Source of the DNA: JAYKHL01 sp035284865
GTDB taxonomy: Bacteria > Cyanobacteriota > Sericytochromatia > S15B-MN24 > JAQBPE01
Length of the DNA stretch: 64,000 bases
Reading direction: 5' to 3'
Assembly: GCA_035284865.1 (NCBI GenBank)
Contig: JAYKHL010000037.1
Span: forward strand, 15,412-79,411
Shown in pieces: positions 14,379 to 22,795 of the stretch. Within the stretch, counting starts at the first letter, position 1. The number at the start of each line of letters is the position of its first letter. A model generated the notes under the pieces. That model searched no databases. It saw only the letters and a list, made by a program, of their open reading frames with translations, and was not told the DNA's origin. Position numbers and translations under genes: made by a program.

Positions 14379-16564
14379 GCCGCCACCCGCGCATCGTGAC
14401 CATCGTCGGCGCGAAGGGCGGCGTCGGTCGCTCGGTCCTGGCGGCGAACGTGGCCGTCGCGACGGCGGTGCGGCACCGCGTGCCGGTCGCCCTGGTGGAT
14501 CTCGACTGGCTTGCCGGGGGCAGCCTCGCGTCCGTCCTGGACCTGGAACCCCTCACGCGCCACTGGGGACAGTGGGTCACCGGGGAGGCCACGCTGGAGC
14601 AGCTGATGGCCCCTCACACGTCGGGCGTCCGGCTGCTCGGGGCGCCGCCGCCGGGAGAGGCCGTGATCCCGATGGACCAGGTCACCCGGCTGCTCCACGA
14701 ACTCGGGAGGCGCTTCGAGGCCATCGTCGTCGACACCTGCTGGCCCCACATCAGCCCCCTGATGGTCCCCCTGTTCGACCTGTCCTCCGTGGTGCTGGCC
14801 GTGGTGACGCCTGACATCCCCACGCTGCAGGCCACCCGCGACCTGCTGGATCGGGCCCGCGACCTCCACTTCCCCTCGGACCGCCTGGCCGTCGCCCTTA
14901 ACCGTGAGGGCATCACGACGGACATCTCGGCTGACGACGTGGCCACCACGCTCAAGCGCAAGCTGGTCGGTCGGGTGCCCTACCACCCCGCCGTGGTGAG
15001 CGCGATGAACCGGGGCCTGCCGCTGGTCACGCACGCCCCGGGGCATCCGGTCTCGCAGGCGATGGCAGGGCTCGCAGAGCGCCTTCGGCAGTTCCCGCCC
15101 GTCGACCTGGCGCACCGCCGCCTGACCGAACTCACGGAGGAAGCCGCCCGCGCCGCAAGACCATTCCCCACCGCCCTGACGGGGCCGCTGGCCGCCGTGG
15201 TGCCCCCAAGGCCCGTGGAGGGCGAGCCTGCGCCCCCCGAACCGGTGCTCGCGGTGGTGCCTCGCGAGCGAGACCTGGCCGAACTGCGCGACCTCAAGGT
15301 TGCCATGCACGCCAAGCTGGTCGAGCAGATGAAGCTGGAGGACATCCCCTTCGAACGGCTGGCCGACCCCGAGTTCAAGGCCGTGTTGCGGGATCAGGTC
15401 GCCGAGCGGGTGAACCGGCTCATCGACGACATGGCCGTGAAGCTCGACAGCCGGGCAGAGCGCGCTCGGCTGGTCGCTGACATCGCCAACGAGGCCATCG
15501 GCTATGGCCCCCTCGAGGCGTTCCTCGCGGACGAGACGGTCTCGGAGGTCATGGTGAACGGCCCCGGCCAGATCTTCGTCGAGCAACGGGGTCGCCTGAC
15601 GCTCTCCAGCCGCACCTTCACGGACGAGAAGCAGCTGCGCGTGGTGATCGATCGGATCGTGGCACCCATTGGCCGTCGCGTCGATGAGAGCAGCCCGATG
15701 TGCGACGCCCGGCTGCCCGATGGCTCTCGCGTCAATGTGATCATTCCGCCGCTCGCGCTCGGGGGCTCGACGCTCACGATCCGGAAGTTCTCGCGGAAGC
15801 GCCTCGGCATCGAGGACCTCATCGGGTTTGACACCTGCACGCCCGCGATGGCTCAGTTCCTGGAGGCCTGTGTGCTCTCCAAGCTGAACATCTTCATCTC
15901 CGGGGGCACGGGCTCCGGCAAGACGACGCTGCTGAACGTGCTGTCGTCGTTCATCCCCGAGGATGAGCGCATCGTGACCATCGAGGACGCCGCCGAGCTG
16001 AAGCTGGCCCAGACCCACGTGATCTCCCTGGAGAGCCGCCCCCCGAACCTCGAGGGCCAGGGTGCGGTACCCATCCGGGACCTGGTCCGCAACAGCCTTC
16101 GGATGCGCCCGGATCGCATCATCGTTGGCGAGGTCCGCGGCGGGGAGGCCCTCGACATGCTGCAGGCGATGAACACGGGCCACGATGGCTCCCTCGCGAC
16201 CGGCCACGCCAACAGCCCCCGCGACGCCCTCGCGCGGCTCGAGACGATGGTGCTGATGGCCGGGATGGATCTGCCCGTGCGCGCCATCCGGGAGCAGATT
16301 GCCTCGGCGATTCACCTCATTGTACAGCAGAGCCGGCTGACGGACGGCACCCGCAAGATCACCCGCATCTCGGAGGTCACCGGGATGGAGGGGGAGATCA
16401 TCACCATGCAGGACATCTTCGAGTTCCGACAGACGGGTCGAACCCAGCACCAGGTCGAGGGCGCCTTCCGAAGCACCGGCATCCGCCCCTACTGCCTCGA
16501 AACCATCGAGAGCATGGGCCACCAGCTGCCTGCCGACCTCTTCCTGAAGGGCGGGGCCGCGTGA
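14375..16564 (+). CDS. TadZ (CpaE)-TadA (CpaF) fusion ATPase
   Basis: 729 residues combining two Tad proteins normally encoded separately. Residues 1-260 are a ParA/MinD-like CpaE/TadZ domain: GAKGGVGRS (12-20), the deviant Walker A with the signature Lys14 kept but the P-loop Lys replaced by Arg19, then VALVDLDW. After a linker, about 300-715 is a CpaF/TadA secretion ATPase: YGPLEAFLADETVSEVMVNG, Walker A GGTGSGKT (510-517), VTIEDAAELKL, VGEVRGGEA and ATGHANSPRDAL. The reading frame is continuous. ATG 14375 overlaps the secretin stop, and the stop overlaps tadB. The fusion would tie ATPase and polar-localisation functions one-to-one. Confidence 0.93.
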   Translation: MSRHPRIVTIVGAKGGVGRSVLAANVAVATAVRHRVPVALVDLDWLAGGSLASVLDLEPLTRHWGQWVTGEATLEQLMAPHTSGVRLLGAPPPGEAVIPMDQVTRLLHELGRRFEAIVVDTCWPHISPLMVPLFDLSSVVLAVVTPDIPTLQATRDLLDRARDLHFPSDRLAVALNREGITTDISADDVATTLKRKLVGRVPYHPAVVSAMNRGLPLVTHAPGHPVSQAMAGLAERLRQFPPVDLAHRRLTELTEEAARAARPFPTALTGPLAAVVPPRPVEGEPAPPEPVLAVVPRERDLAELRDLKVAMHAKLVEQMKLEDIPFERLADPEFKAVLRDQVAERVNRLIDDMAVKLDSRAERARLVADIANEAIGYGPLEAFLADETVSEVMVNGPGQIFVEQRGRLTLSSRTFTDEKQLRVVIDRIVAPIGRRVDESSPMCDARLPDGSRVNVIIPPLALGGSTLTIRKFSRKRLGIEDLIGFDTCTPAMAQFLEACVLSKLNIFISGGTGSGKTTLLNVLSSFIPEDERIVTIEDAAELKLAQTHVISLESRPPNLEGQGAVPIRDLVRNSLRMRPDRIIVGEVRGGEALDMLQAMNTGHDGSLATGHANSPRDALARLETMVLMAGMDLPVRAIREQIASAIHLIVQQSRLTDGTRKITRISEVTGMEGEIITMQDIFEFRQTGRTQHQVEGAFRSTGIRPYCLETIESMGHQLPADLFLKGGAA

Positions 16565-17460
16565 GCGTCCTGGAGCAGGTGCTGGCCTTTCTCGGCATCT
16601 TTGTCGCCGTGCTGGGGGGGCTGGTGCTGGCGCTGAGAATCCGGGCGCGTCGCTCGGCCTCCTCCACCCTGGCGGCTCGGGGTGGCCGCCCGGAGGGCAG
16701 CCCGGCGGACCCGGGCCTGGCCTCTCGGCTGCGCCAGGCCGGGCTGGACCTGACGCCCGAGGCCTTCAACCGCACCTGGCTTCGAGCCGCCCTCGCCGCG
16801 GCTCTCGTCGGGGTCATCATGGGGGGGATGGGCCCCGGTGGCCTGGTCTTCGGCGCGTTGCTGGGCTACGGCACCTGGCGCGGCCGCCTCACCTGGCTGG
16901 AGGTTCGGATCAGCACCCGCCAGGCCGAATTCCTCGACCAGTTCACGGATGCCCTGGGCGTGATGGCCAACGGCGTGAAGAGCGGCCAGACCGTGCTCCA
17001 GACCCTCGAGACGGTGGCCACGGACTTCCTCGACCCGCTTCGGGGGGAGGTCCAGGAGGTGCTCCAGGAGATGCGGATGGGGGTGCCGATGGATGCAGCC
17101 CTCACGGCCTGGGCCCAGCGGATGCCGCTGGAGGACCTCGAGATCGCCACCACCGCCCTCGTGGTGCAACGCCAGACGGGCGGCAACGTGGCAGAGATCC
17201 TGGAGACGGTGGCTGACACCATCCGTCAGCGCAACAAGCTCTTCAAGCAAATCCGCACCCTCACCACGCAGGGACGCATGAGCGGCTGGGTGCTGGGGTT
17301 GCTGCCTGTTGGCCTGTTCGTGGCGATGTTCCTCATCGCGCCCGAGCGCACGGGGTTGCTGCTCACCCACCCGCTGGGGCTGCTCCTGACGCTTTTCGGT
17401 GCCGCCATGCTGGCAGCCGGGGGGTACTTCATCCGGGCCATCGTGACGATCGAGGTGTAG
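16561..17460 (+). CDS. tadB: Tad pilus inner-membrane protein TadB
   Basis: 299 residues with a T2SS F-type domain: an N-terminal membrane helix, a paired helical segment (about 75-105), the cytoplasmic FLDQFTDALGVMANGVKSGQTVLQTLE motif region and two C-terminal membrane helices. With TadC it forms the platform driven by TadA. GTG 16561 overlaps the ATPase stop (GTGA). It ends 3 bases before tadC. Confidence 0.92.
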   Translation: MSVLEQVLAFLGIFVAVLGGLVLALRIRARRSASSTLAARGGRPEGSPADPGLASRLRQAGLDLTPEAFNRTWLRAALAAALVGVIMGGMGPGGLVFGALLGYGTWRGRLTWLEVRISTRQAEFLDQFTDALGVMANGVKSGQTVLQTLETVATDFLDPLRGEVQEVLQEMRMGVPMDAALTAWAQRMPLEDLEIATTALVVQRQTGGNVAEILETVADTIRQRNKLFKQIRTLTTQGRMSGWVLGLLPVGLFVAMFLIAPERTGLLLTHPLGLLLTLFGAAMLAAGGYFIRAIVTIEV

Positions 17461-17463
17461 CAG

Positions 17464-18411
17464 ATGGATCCTCTGCTGCTGCTGCTTTTCGGGCTGATGT
17501 TCGCCTCGCTGTTCCTGGGGTTGCTGGCGATCGCCAAGCCGAAGCAACGCGAGGATGTGGAGAGCCGGCTGCGGCGGCTGTCGAGCGACGACGAGCGGCC
17601 CGGTTTCCGGGCCGTGCAGCCGGACGCGCCCCCTCCCCGAACGGCCTCGATCGCCGAGGCCAACGCCCAGCTGGACGAGCTCTTCCGACCCTGGGCGGCC
17701 GGGCGCCTGTCCGAGGGGCAGGCCACCGAGCTGACGCAGCTGCTGCACGCGGCCGGCCGCTACGGCACCCCGCCGCTGCAGCTGCGCGTCTGGCAGCTCA
17801 AGTGCGCCGTGTTGCTGCCGTTCTGCGGCGTGGTCTTCACCTTCGCCCTCCTGGGCTTCAACGCGGCCGTGGTGGCACTGGTGACCCTGGCGGGCACGGT
17901 CGGGGGTTACTTTTACCCGGTATTCGCCCTGCAGCGGGAGGCCAGCCAGCGCCGGGACCTGATCCTCAAGCAACTGCCCACGACGCTGGACCTCCTGACC
18001 GTCTGCGTCGAGGCTGGCCTGTCGCTGCAGGCGGGCATCCAGAAGGTCGTCGAGAAGACCCGGCCCAACCCCTTGCGGGAGGAACTGGCTCAGGTGCTGC
18101 GCGAGATCCAGCTGGGCCGCCCCCGGGGCGACGCGCTCAAGGAGATGGCCCGTCGCGTGGGGCTGAAGGAGGTGAACTCGGTGGTCCTCGCGATGGTCCA
18201 GGCCGAGGCGATGGGCACCGGCATCGCGAAGAGCCTTCGCATCCAGTCGGAGATCGCGCGCGACACCCGCATACAGCGTGCCCAGGAGCAGGCGATGCAG
18301 GCCCCCGTGAAGCTGTCCTTCCCCCTGGTGTTCTTCATCTTCCCGGTGGTGTTCATCGTGATCTTCGGCCCGGTGGCGCTGGAGCTTTTCACGAACTGGG
18401 TGGGCCAGTGA
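17464..18411 (+). CDS. tadC: Tad pilus inner-membrane protein TadC
   Basis: 315 residues, the second T2SS F-type platform protein. It has membrane helices at about 1-23, 115-160 and 290-310, and the conserved TLDLLTVCVEAGLSLQAGIQ core and the VVLAMVQAEAMGTGIAKSLR region. It directly follows tadB, and its stop overlaps the DUF192 gene. Confidence 0.92.
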   Translation: MDPLLLLLFGLMFASLFLGLLAIAKPKQREDVESRLRRLSSDDERPGFRAVQPDAPPPRTASIAEANAQLDELFRPWAAGRLSEGQATELTQLLHAAGRYGTPPLQLRVWQLKCAVLLPFCGVVFTFALLGFNAAVVALVTLAGTVGGYFYPVFALQREASQRRDLILKQLPTTLDLLTVCVEAGLSLQAGIQKVVEKTRPNPLREELAQVLREIQLGRPRGDALKEMARRVGLKEVNSVVLAMVQAEAMGTGIAKSLRIQSEIARDTRIQRAQEQAMQAPVKLSFPLVFFIFPVVFIVIFGPVALELFTNWVGQ

Positions 18412-18776
18412 GCCGCCCGACGTGGTGTGCCGTGACGGTGGCGCCCACGGGCACGCCCCTCGCCCCCCGCACGCGTGTGGCCGACCGCTGGTGGCCCCGG
18501 CTGGTCGGGCTGCTGGCGACCCCTGCCCTGGCCCCCGGCGACGGGCTGTTGCTGGTGCCGTGCAACGCCGTCCACGCTCTGGGCATGCGGTATGCCATCG
18601 ACGTCGCCTACCTCGACCGCGCGGGCACCGTCCTGCACGTGACGCACGGCCTGCGGCCAGGGACGGTCGGCTGGCCGGTGCGTGGTGCCAGGGCCGTGCT
18701 GGAGCTGCCCGAGGGCGCCCTTCAGGCGGCAGGCGTGCGCGTGGGAGATCGCCTCGAAGGCCTGCCTCCCCTGTGA
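18408..18776 (+). CDS. DUF192 family protein
   Basis: 122 residues. DUF192 signatures are WWPRLVGLLATPAL (usually R..GLM.R..L), VPCNAVHALGMRYAIDVAYLDRAG and VLELPEGA. The function of the family is not established; members are often secreted, but this one lacks a signal peptide. GTG 18408 overlaps the tadC stop, so it is co-translated with the Tad locus, a linkage seen in some Tad clusters. Confidence 0.85.
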   Translation: MSRPTWCAVTVAPTGTPLAPRTRVADRWWPRLVGLLATPALAPGDGLLLVPCNAVHALGMRYAIDVAYLDRAGTVLHVTHGLRPGTVGWPVRGARAVLELPEGALQAAGVRVGDRLEGLPPL

Positions 18777-18816
18777 TGGCGGCCGCCGCCTCCCACCGCT
18801 CGGCGGGCCCAGCGGT

Positions 18817-18822
18817 TATAAT
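18817..18822 (+). promoter_or_regulatory. -10 box (TATAAT) immediately before the SLH gene
   Basis: GCGGTTATAATGAG ends 8 bases before the ATG at 18831, so transcription would start essentially at the start codon and give a leaderless mRNA. No -35 element is evident. Confidence 0.55.
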
Positions 18823-18830
18823 GAGCCACC

Positions 18831-20276
18831 ATGCCCAGCTGCCGCTTGCTCGCCGCCTTGCTGCTCGTTCCTGTCGCGGCCCTTGCCGCGCAGGCAGCCA
18901 CCCCCTTTCGCGACATCCCTGCCGGGCACTGGGCGCGGGTACAGGCCACCGTGCTGGCCGAGCGGCGCATCATGGTGGGGCGCACGCCCGTCGACTTCGC
19001 GGGCGAGGTGCCCCTGACCCGGTACGAGCTCGCGCAGATCCTCAGCGCGCTGTACATCGAGAGCGGCCCACCCGCCACCTTCATCGTGCTGAAGGACATG
19101 CCGCCGGGGCACGAGGCCACCCGTGACGTGCAGCGCGTGCTGGGCTATGGGCTGCTCGAGGTTGGCCGCGGCGGCACGTTCGGGGGCGAGACGCTGGTCA
19201 CCCGAGAAGACCTCGCCCGGGCCCTCGACACCCTGCTGGAGAAGAACGGCGTGGCCCCGCCGACCCGCCGACGCCAGACCGTGTATTTCTCGGATGTGCC
19301 CCGGAGCTCGGCCCTCTTCCGGGTGCTCGATCGGGTCATCAACCGCTTCGGGTTGATCGAGGCCCGTGCGGGCAGCGCCTTCGTGGCGAGCAGCCCGGTG
19401 ACCCGGTTCCAGGTCCTGGGGATCCTCGTCAAGGCCTTGCCGTACCTGAATCCCGCCGTGGAGCGCGAGCTGCAGGAGGCCCTCGCCACGCCTGCTCCCG
19501 ACGCGTCCCCCGACCCGCCGCCGAGCCGGGCCTCGACGGCGGGTGCCACCAGCGGCCCGGGGCCCACCGCCGGGCCACCGGCCCCCGCCGGGCGCCCGAT
19601 CCTTCGCACCCGGGGCCGCGTCCAGGCCGAGCTCGTGGCGGTGCTGAACGAGGACCTCCCGACCCAACCGGGGGCCGTGATGCCGAACGAGCCGGCCCAG
19701 TTCACGGGCGGGATGCTCGGGGGAGGCGGCGCCGTCGGAGAATACTGGGATGGGGCGTGGGGCGGTGCGCTCGGCCTCCAGAGCACCTACATCGGCTTCG
19801 ACATCCCCAGCCAGGGCCAGGCGGTGCCGGTCGATGTGCTGACCACGGCGGTGACGGGCGTGGGCTACTGGCGGGTGGGAGGCGGCCCTGCCTGGGAGGC
19901 GGCCCTGGGGGGAGGGCTGCTGTTCCGAAAGGCCTTCAACGTGACGGGTCAGCTGGTCAGCGAGTACTACCTGTCGGCGGACAAGACCAGCTTTGGCGCT
20001 GGCCCTGCCGCCGCCTTCGGGTTCCGGGCCGCGCCGGGCCTGGAGCTGGTGGGCACCGCCCTGGTCGCCCCCATGGTGCAGACCTACAACCTGCCTCGGC
20101 CAAACGGGGCGCAGTCGCTGACCCGGCTCGGCACGGATCTCACGGGGCGCGCGGTGTACGAGCTGCCCGGGGGCTGGGCGCTCGACGGGGGCCTGCACCT
20201 GTACCTGAGCAGCGTGCTCGGGGGGGGGGGCCTGACGACGGTGGGGTTGACGGCGGGGGTTTCCAGGGAAATATAG
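18831..20276 (+). CDS. SLH-domain outer-membrane (porin-like) protein
   Basis: 481 residues. It has a signal peptide (about 1-21) and then SLH-type repeats: FRDIPAGHWARVQATVLAERRIM, VTREDLARALDTLL and VYFSDVPRSSALFRVLDRVINRFGLI, with VTRFQVLGILVKAL. A Pro/Ala linker (about 215-260) follows, then a C-terminal beta-barrel-like part with alternating aromatic and Gly strands ending in a charged-aliphatic C-terminus (VGLTAGVSREI). SLH plus barrel proteins anchor the outer membrane to the cell wall in Cyanobacteria, Deinococcus-Thermus and Negativicutes. The first gene of the envelope block. Confidence 0.82.
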   Translation: MPSCRLLAALLLVPVAALAAQAATPFRDIPAGHWARVQATVLAERRIMVGRTPVDFAGEVPLTRYELAQILSALYIESGPPATFIVLKDMPPGHEATRDVQRVLGYGLLEVGRGGTFGGETLVTREDLARALDTLLEKNGVAPPTRRRQTVYFSDVPRSSALFRVLDRVINRFGLIEARAGSAFVASSPVTRFQVLGILVKALPYLNPAVERELQEALATPAPDASPDPPPSRASTAGATSGPGPTAGPPAPAGRPILRTRGRVQAELVAVLNEDLPTQPGAVMPNEPAQFTGGMLGGGGAVGEYWDGAWGGALGLQSTYIGFDIPSQGQAVPVDVLTTAVTGVGYWRVGGGPAWEAALGGGLLFRKAFNVTGQLVSEYYLSADKTSFGAGPAAAFGFRAAPGLELVGTALVAPMVQTYNLPRPNGAQSLTRLGTDLTGRAVYELPGGWALDGGLHLYLSSVLGGGGLTTVGLTAGVSREI

Positions 20277-20280
20277 GGTG

Positions 20281-21063
20281 ATGAGCTGGATCGCGGCAGT
20301 TGGGGTGATTGTGGTGCTGGCAACGGGCTCGGCAGCCCCCGGCCAGGTGGCGGAGGGGCTGGAGCGCGAGCTCGAGCGCCGCTGGGGCGCAGCCTCGTGC
20401 CCCCACGCCGAGGTGCTCGCCGACCCCTTCCTCGACCTCACGCGAGGGCGGCTTCGGGCGCTCCGCATCGAGGCCCGAGAGGTCCCTGTCGGCGCCGTGC
20501 GGCTCCCACGCGTGTGCTTCGACGCGGAGGACGTGCGCGTGCCCGGCCACGCGCTGTACGGGATGGGCCCCCCGGTGCTGCTGGACCCGGCCCGGGCCCG
20601 GGTGCGGATCGAGGCCACGGGCGCAGAGCTGACGGCCGAGGCCGCCCGGCTCCAGGCGCTCGGAGCGCTGGAGGGGTTGTCCGTGCCCGCCGGCCCCCTC
20701 GCCACCCTGCTGGGGTCCCACCTCGCCTTCACGGACGTGCGGGTCGACACCCTGGCCGGCCGGGTTCGGCTGGAGGCGCGCCTCAAGCTGGGAGACAGGA
20801 CGGGACGCTCCCTGGCGGTGTCGTTCACCCCGGTGCTGGACAGCGCCCACCGCAGCATCCGAGGCACGGGATGGCAGGCAACCTTGGGGCAGCGCCCGGT
20901 GCCTTCCGCGCTGCTCCGCCTGGCGGGGCGGCTGCTTCCTCCCCTGGTCGCGCTTGACCGCTTGCCACTGCCTGGCCCCGGCTGGCGGTTCGAGCGGCTC
21001 CAGGTGTCCCCCCAGGGCCTCCTGGTGGAGGCAGCAGGTACGCTCGCCCCCGGCGGGCCTTGA
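20281..21063 (+). CDS. DUF2993 (LmeA-like) lipid-binding protein
   Basis: About 260 residues with a short signal peptide (1-19). It resembles DUF2993: LADPFLDLTRGRLRALRIEA, VRLPRVCFDAEDVRV, a central helical part and a C-terminal VSPQGLLVEAAG strand. Family members are periplasmic and tubular-lipid-binding (mycobacterial LmeA). The ATG at 20281 lies 4 bases after the SLH gene's stop, so they are co-transcribed. Its position next to the Mla genes supports a role in envelope lipids; that role is inferred. Confidence 0.7.
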   Translation: MSWIAAVGVIVVLATGSAAPGQVAEGLERELERRWGAASCPHAEVLADPFLDLTRGRLRALRIEAREVPVGAVRLPRVCFDAEDVRVPGHALYGMGPPVLLDPARARVRIEATGAELTAEAARLQALGALEGLSVPAGPLATLLGSHLAFTDVRVDTLAGRVRLEARLKLGDRTGRSLAVSFTPVLDSAHRSIRGTGWQATLGQRPVPSALLRLAGRLLPPLVALDRLPLPGPGWRFERLQVSPQGLLVEAAGTLAPGGP

Positions 21064-21127
21064 CGGCACGCACCACCCGCGCCGCGGGGCGGGCAGCAGG
21101 CAGGTTCCGCAACGGGCGCTGCCGGGC

Positions 21128-21133
21128 TACAAT
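21128..21133 (+). promoter_or_regulatory. -10-like box (TACAAT) before mlaE
   Basis: CGGGCTACAATGACG lies 28 bases before the GTG of the MlaE-like gene, in the recurrent context of this window. Confidence 0.4.
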
Positions 21134-21161
21134 GACGTCGCCACGTCGCTGAAGGTGCCCC

Positions 21162-21950
21162 GTGATCAAGCAGCTCGAAGCCTTGGGAACCACCACCCTC
21201 GAGTTCCTCGAGGTCTTTGGCAACCTCGCGCTGCTGGGGGGACAGGCCCTGCGGATGCTCCTGACGGGCCAGATCCACAGGCGGAACGCCATCACCCAGC
21301 TGGCCTTCATCGGCGTGGACTCGTTGCCCATTGCGCTGCTGATCGCGCTGTCCGTGGGCATGGTGTTCACGCTTCAGATCACCCACGAGTTCATCAAGTA
21401 CGGGGCCACCACCGCGATCGGGGGCGTCGTCTCCATCGCGCTGTCGCGAGAGCTGGCCCCCATCCTGGTGAGTGTGGTGGTGGCGGGACGGGTGGGTTCG
21501 GCCATCGCTGCCGAGCTCGGGTCGATGAAGGTGACGGAGCAGATCGACGCGCTGGAGGCCTTTGCGGTGGACCCGACGCGCTACCTCGTGGTGCCGCGCG
21601 TGCTCGCCTGCGTGCTCATGGTGCCCCTGCTCACCGGGCTCGGGCTGCTGATCGGGGCAGCCGGGGGATGGGTCGTCGCGACACAGATGATGGGGATCTC
21701 CTCCACGCTTTTCCTGACGTCGATCCAGGAGTTCCTGGTCCCGGCCGACGTCTTCAAGGGCATGTTCAAGGCCGCGCTCTTCGGGTTCCTCATCGCCATC
21801 ATCGGGTGCCACCAGGGCCTGACGGCCAAGAAGGGCGCCCAGGGCGTGGGCGCCGCCACCACCGGCTCGGTGGTCCACAGCATGATCGCCATCTTCGTGT
21901 TGAACTACTTCCTCAGCATGGTGCTGTTCCCGGGAGGTGGGATGAAGTGA
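21162..21950 (+). CDS. mlaE: MlaE/YrbE-type ABC lipid permease
   Basis: 262 residues, polytopic. The MlaE family core is clear: LSVGMVFTLQITHEFIKYG, LSRELAPILVSVVVAGRVGS, AIAAELGSMKVTEQIDAL and RYLVVPRVLAC. It forms the membrane part of an MCE-type ABC system moving phospholipids between the two membranes. A GTG start with GAAGGTG upstream. The stop overlaps the GTG of mlaF (GTGA). Confidence 0.93.
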   Translation: MIKQLEALGTTTLEFLEVFGNLALLGGQALRMLLTGQIHRRNAITQLAFIGVDSLPIALLIALSVGMVFTLQITHEFIKYGATTAIGGVVSIALSRELAPILVSVVVAGRVGSAIAAELGSMKVTEQIDALEAFAVDPTRYLVVPRVLACVLMVPLLTGLGLLIGAAGGWVVATQMMGISSTLFLTSIQEFLVPADVFKGMFKAALFGFLIAIIGCHQGLTAKKGAQGVGAATTGSVVHSMIAIFVLNYFLSMVLFPGGGMK

Positions 21951-22705
21951 GCAAGGGACCCATCATCCGGCTGGAGGACGTGCACATGGCCTTCGGGCCG
22001 CGCACCATCCTGCGGGGGATCGACCTGACCTTCGAGCCAGGCCGCACCAGTGTCGTGATCGGCCCGTCTGGCTGCGGCAAGAGCACCATCCTGCGCCTGG
22101 TCGCGGGCCTGCTCAGGCCGACGCGTGGCAAGGTCTGGGTGGATGGTCGGGACATCACCCAGCTGCGCCCGGACGAGATGAAGGCCTACCGGCAGCAGCT
22201 CGGCTTCGTGTTTCAGGCCGGCGCCCTCTTCGACTCGATGACCATTGGCGAGAACGTCGCCTTCCCGATCACGGAGCACCTCGACCTGCCTCGGGCCGAA
22301 GTCGAGCGCGTGGTGGCCGAGAAGCTGGCGCGCGTGAACCTGCCCGGGCTGGAGCAGCTGTACCCGGCGAACCTGTCGGGCGGCATGCAGAAGCGCGTGA
22401 GCCTGGCCCGGGCGATCGCCCGGGACCCTGGCACCATCCTGTACGACGAGCCCACCACCGGGCTCGACCCGATCACCAGCACGGTGATCGAGAACCTGAT
22501 TGTCGGCCTGACGCACGACACGCAGGCGACCTCCATTGTGGTGACGCACCAGCACAGCACCATCTACTGCGGGGACCAGATCACGATGCTCTACCAGGGT
22601 CAGGTCGTGGGCACAGGCACACCCGATGAGATGCGGAGCAGCCGGGTGCCCCTGATTCGCAACTTCCTGGACGGCGTCGTCAGCCCGGAGATGGGGGGCG
22701 ACTGA
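21947..22705 (+). CDS. mlaF: MlaF-type ABC ATPase
   Basis: 252 residues. Walker A GPSGCGKST, Q-loop VFQAGALFDSMT (the FQ.GALFDS form typical of MlaF), signature LSGGMQKRVSLARA, Walker B ILYDEPTTGLDP and switch His in VVTHQHS (usually THD). It powers the MlaE permease. GTG 21947 overlaps the mlaE stop. Confidence 0.93.
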   Translation: MSKGPIIRLEDVHMAFGPRTILRGIDLTFEPGRTSVVIGPSGCGKSTILRLVAGLLRPTRGKVWVDGRDITQLRPDEMKAYRQQLGFVFQAGALFDSMTIGENVAFPITEHLDLPRAEVERVVAEKLARVNLPGLEQLYPANLSGGMQKRVSLARAIARDPGTILYDEPTTGLDPITSTVIENLIVGLTHDTQATSIVVTHQHSTIYCGDQITMLYQGQVVGTGTPDEMRSSRVPLIRNFLDGVVSPEMGGD

Positions 22706-22751
22706 TTCACCTCCCGGAGGGGTGGCCTGCCTGCCGGCCCCCGCACCCGGG

Positions 22752-22757
22752 TATAGG
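22752..22757 (+). promoter_or_regulatory. -10-like box (TATAGG) before the MCE gene
   Basis: CCGGGTATAGGTG sits 38 bases before the GTG at 22796, which supports that start over an in-frame GTG at 22757 that would overlap the -10 box itself. Confidence 0.35.
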
Positions 22758-22795
22758 TGAGGCGGACCCCTGCAACAAGCCGTGAGGCCTCTCAG

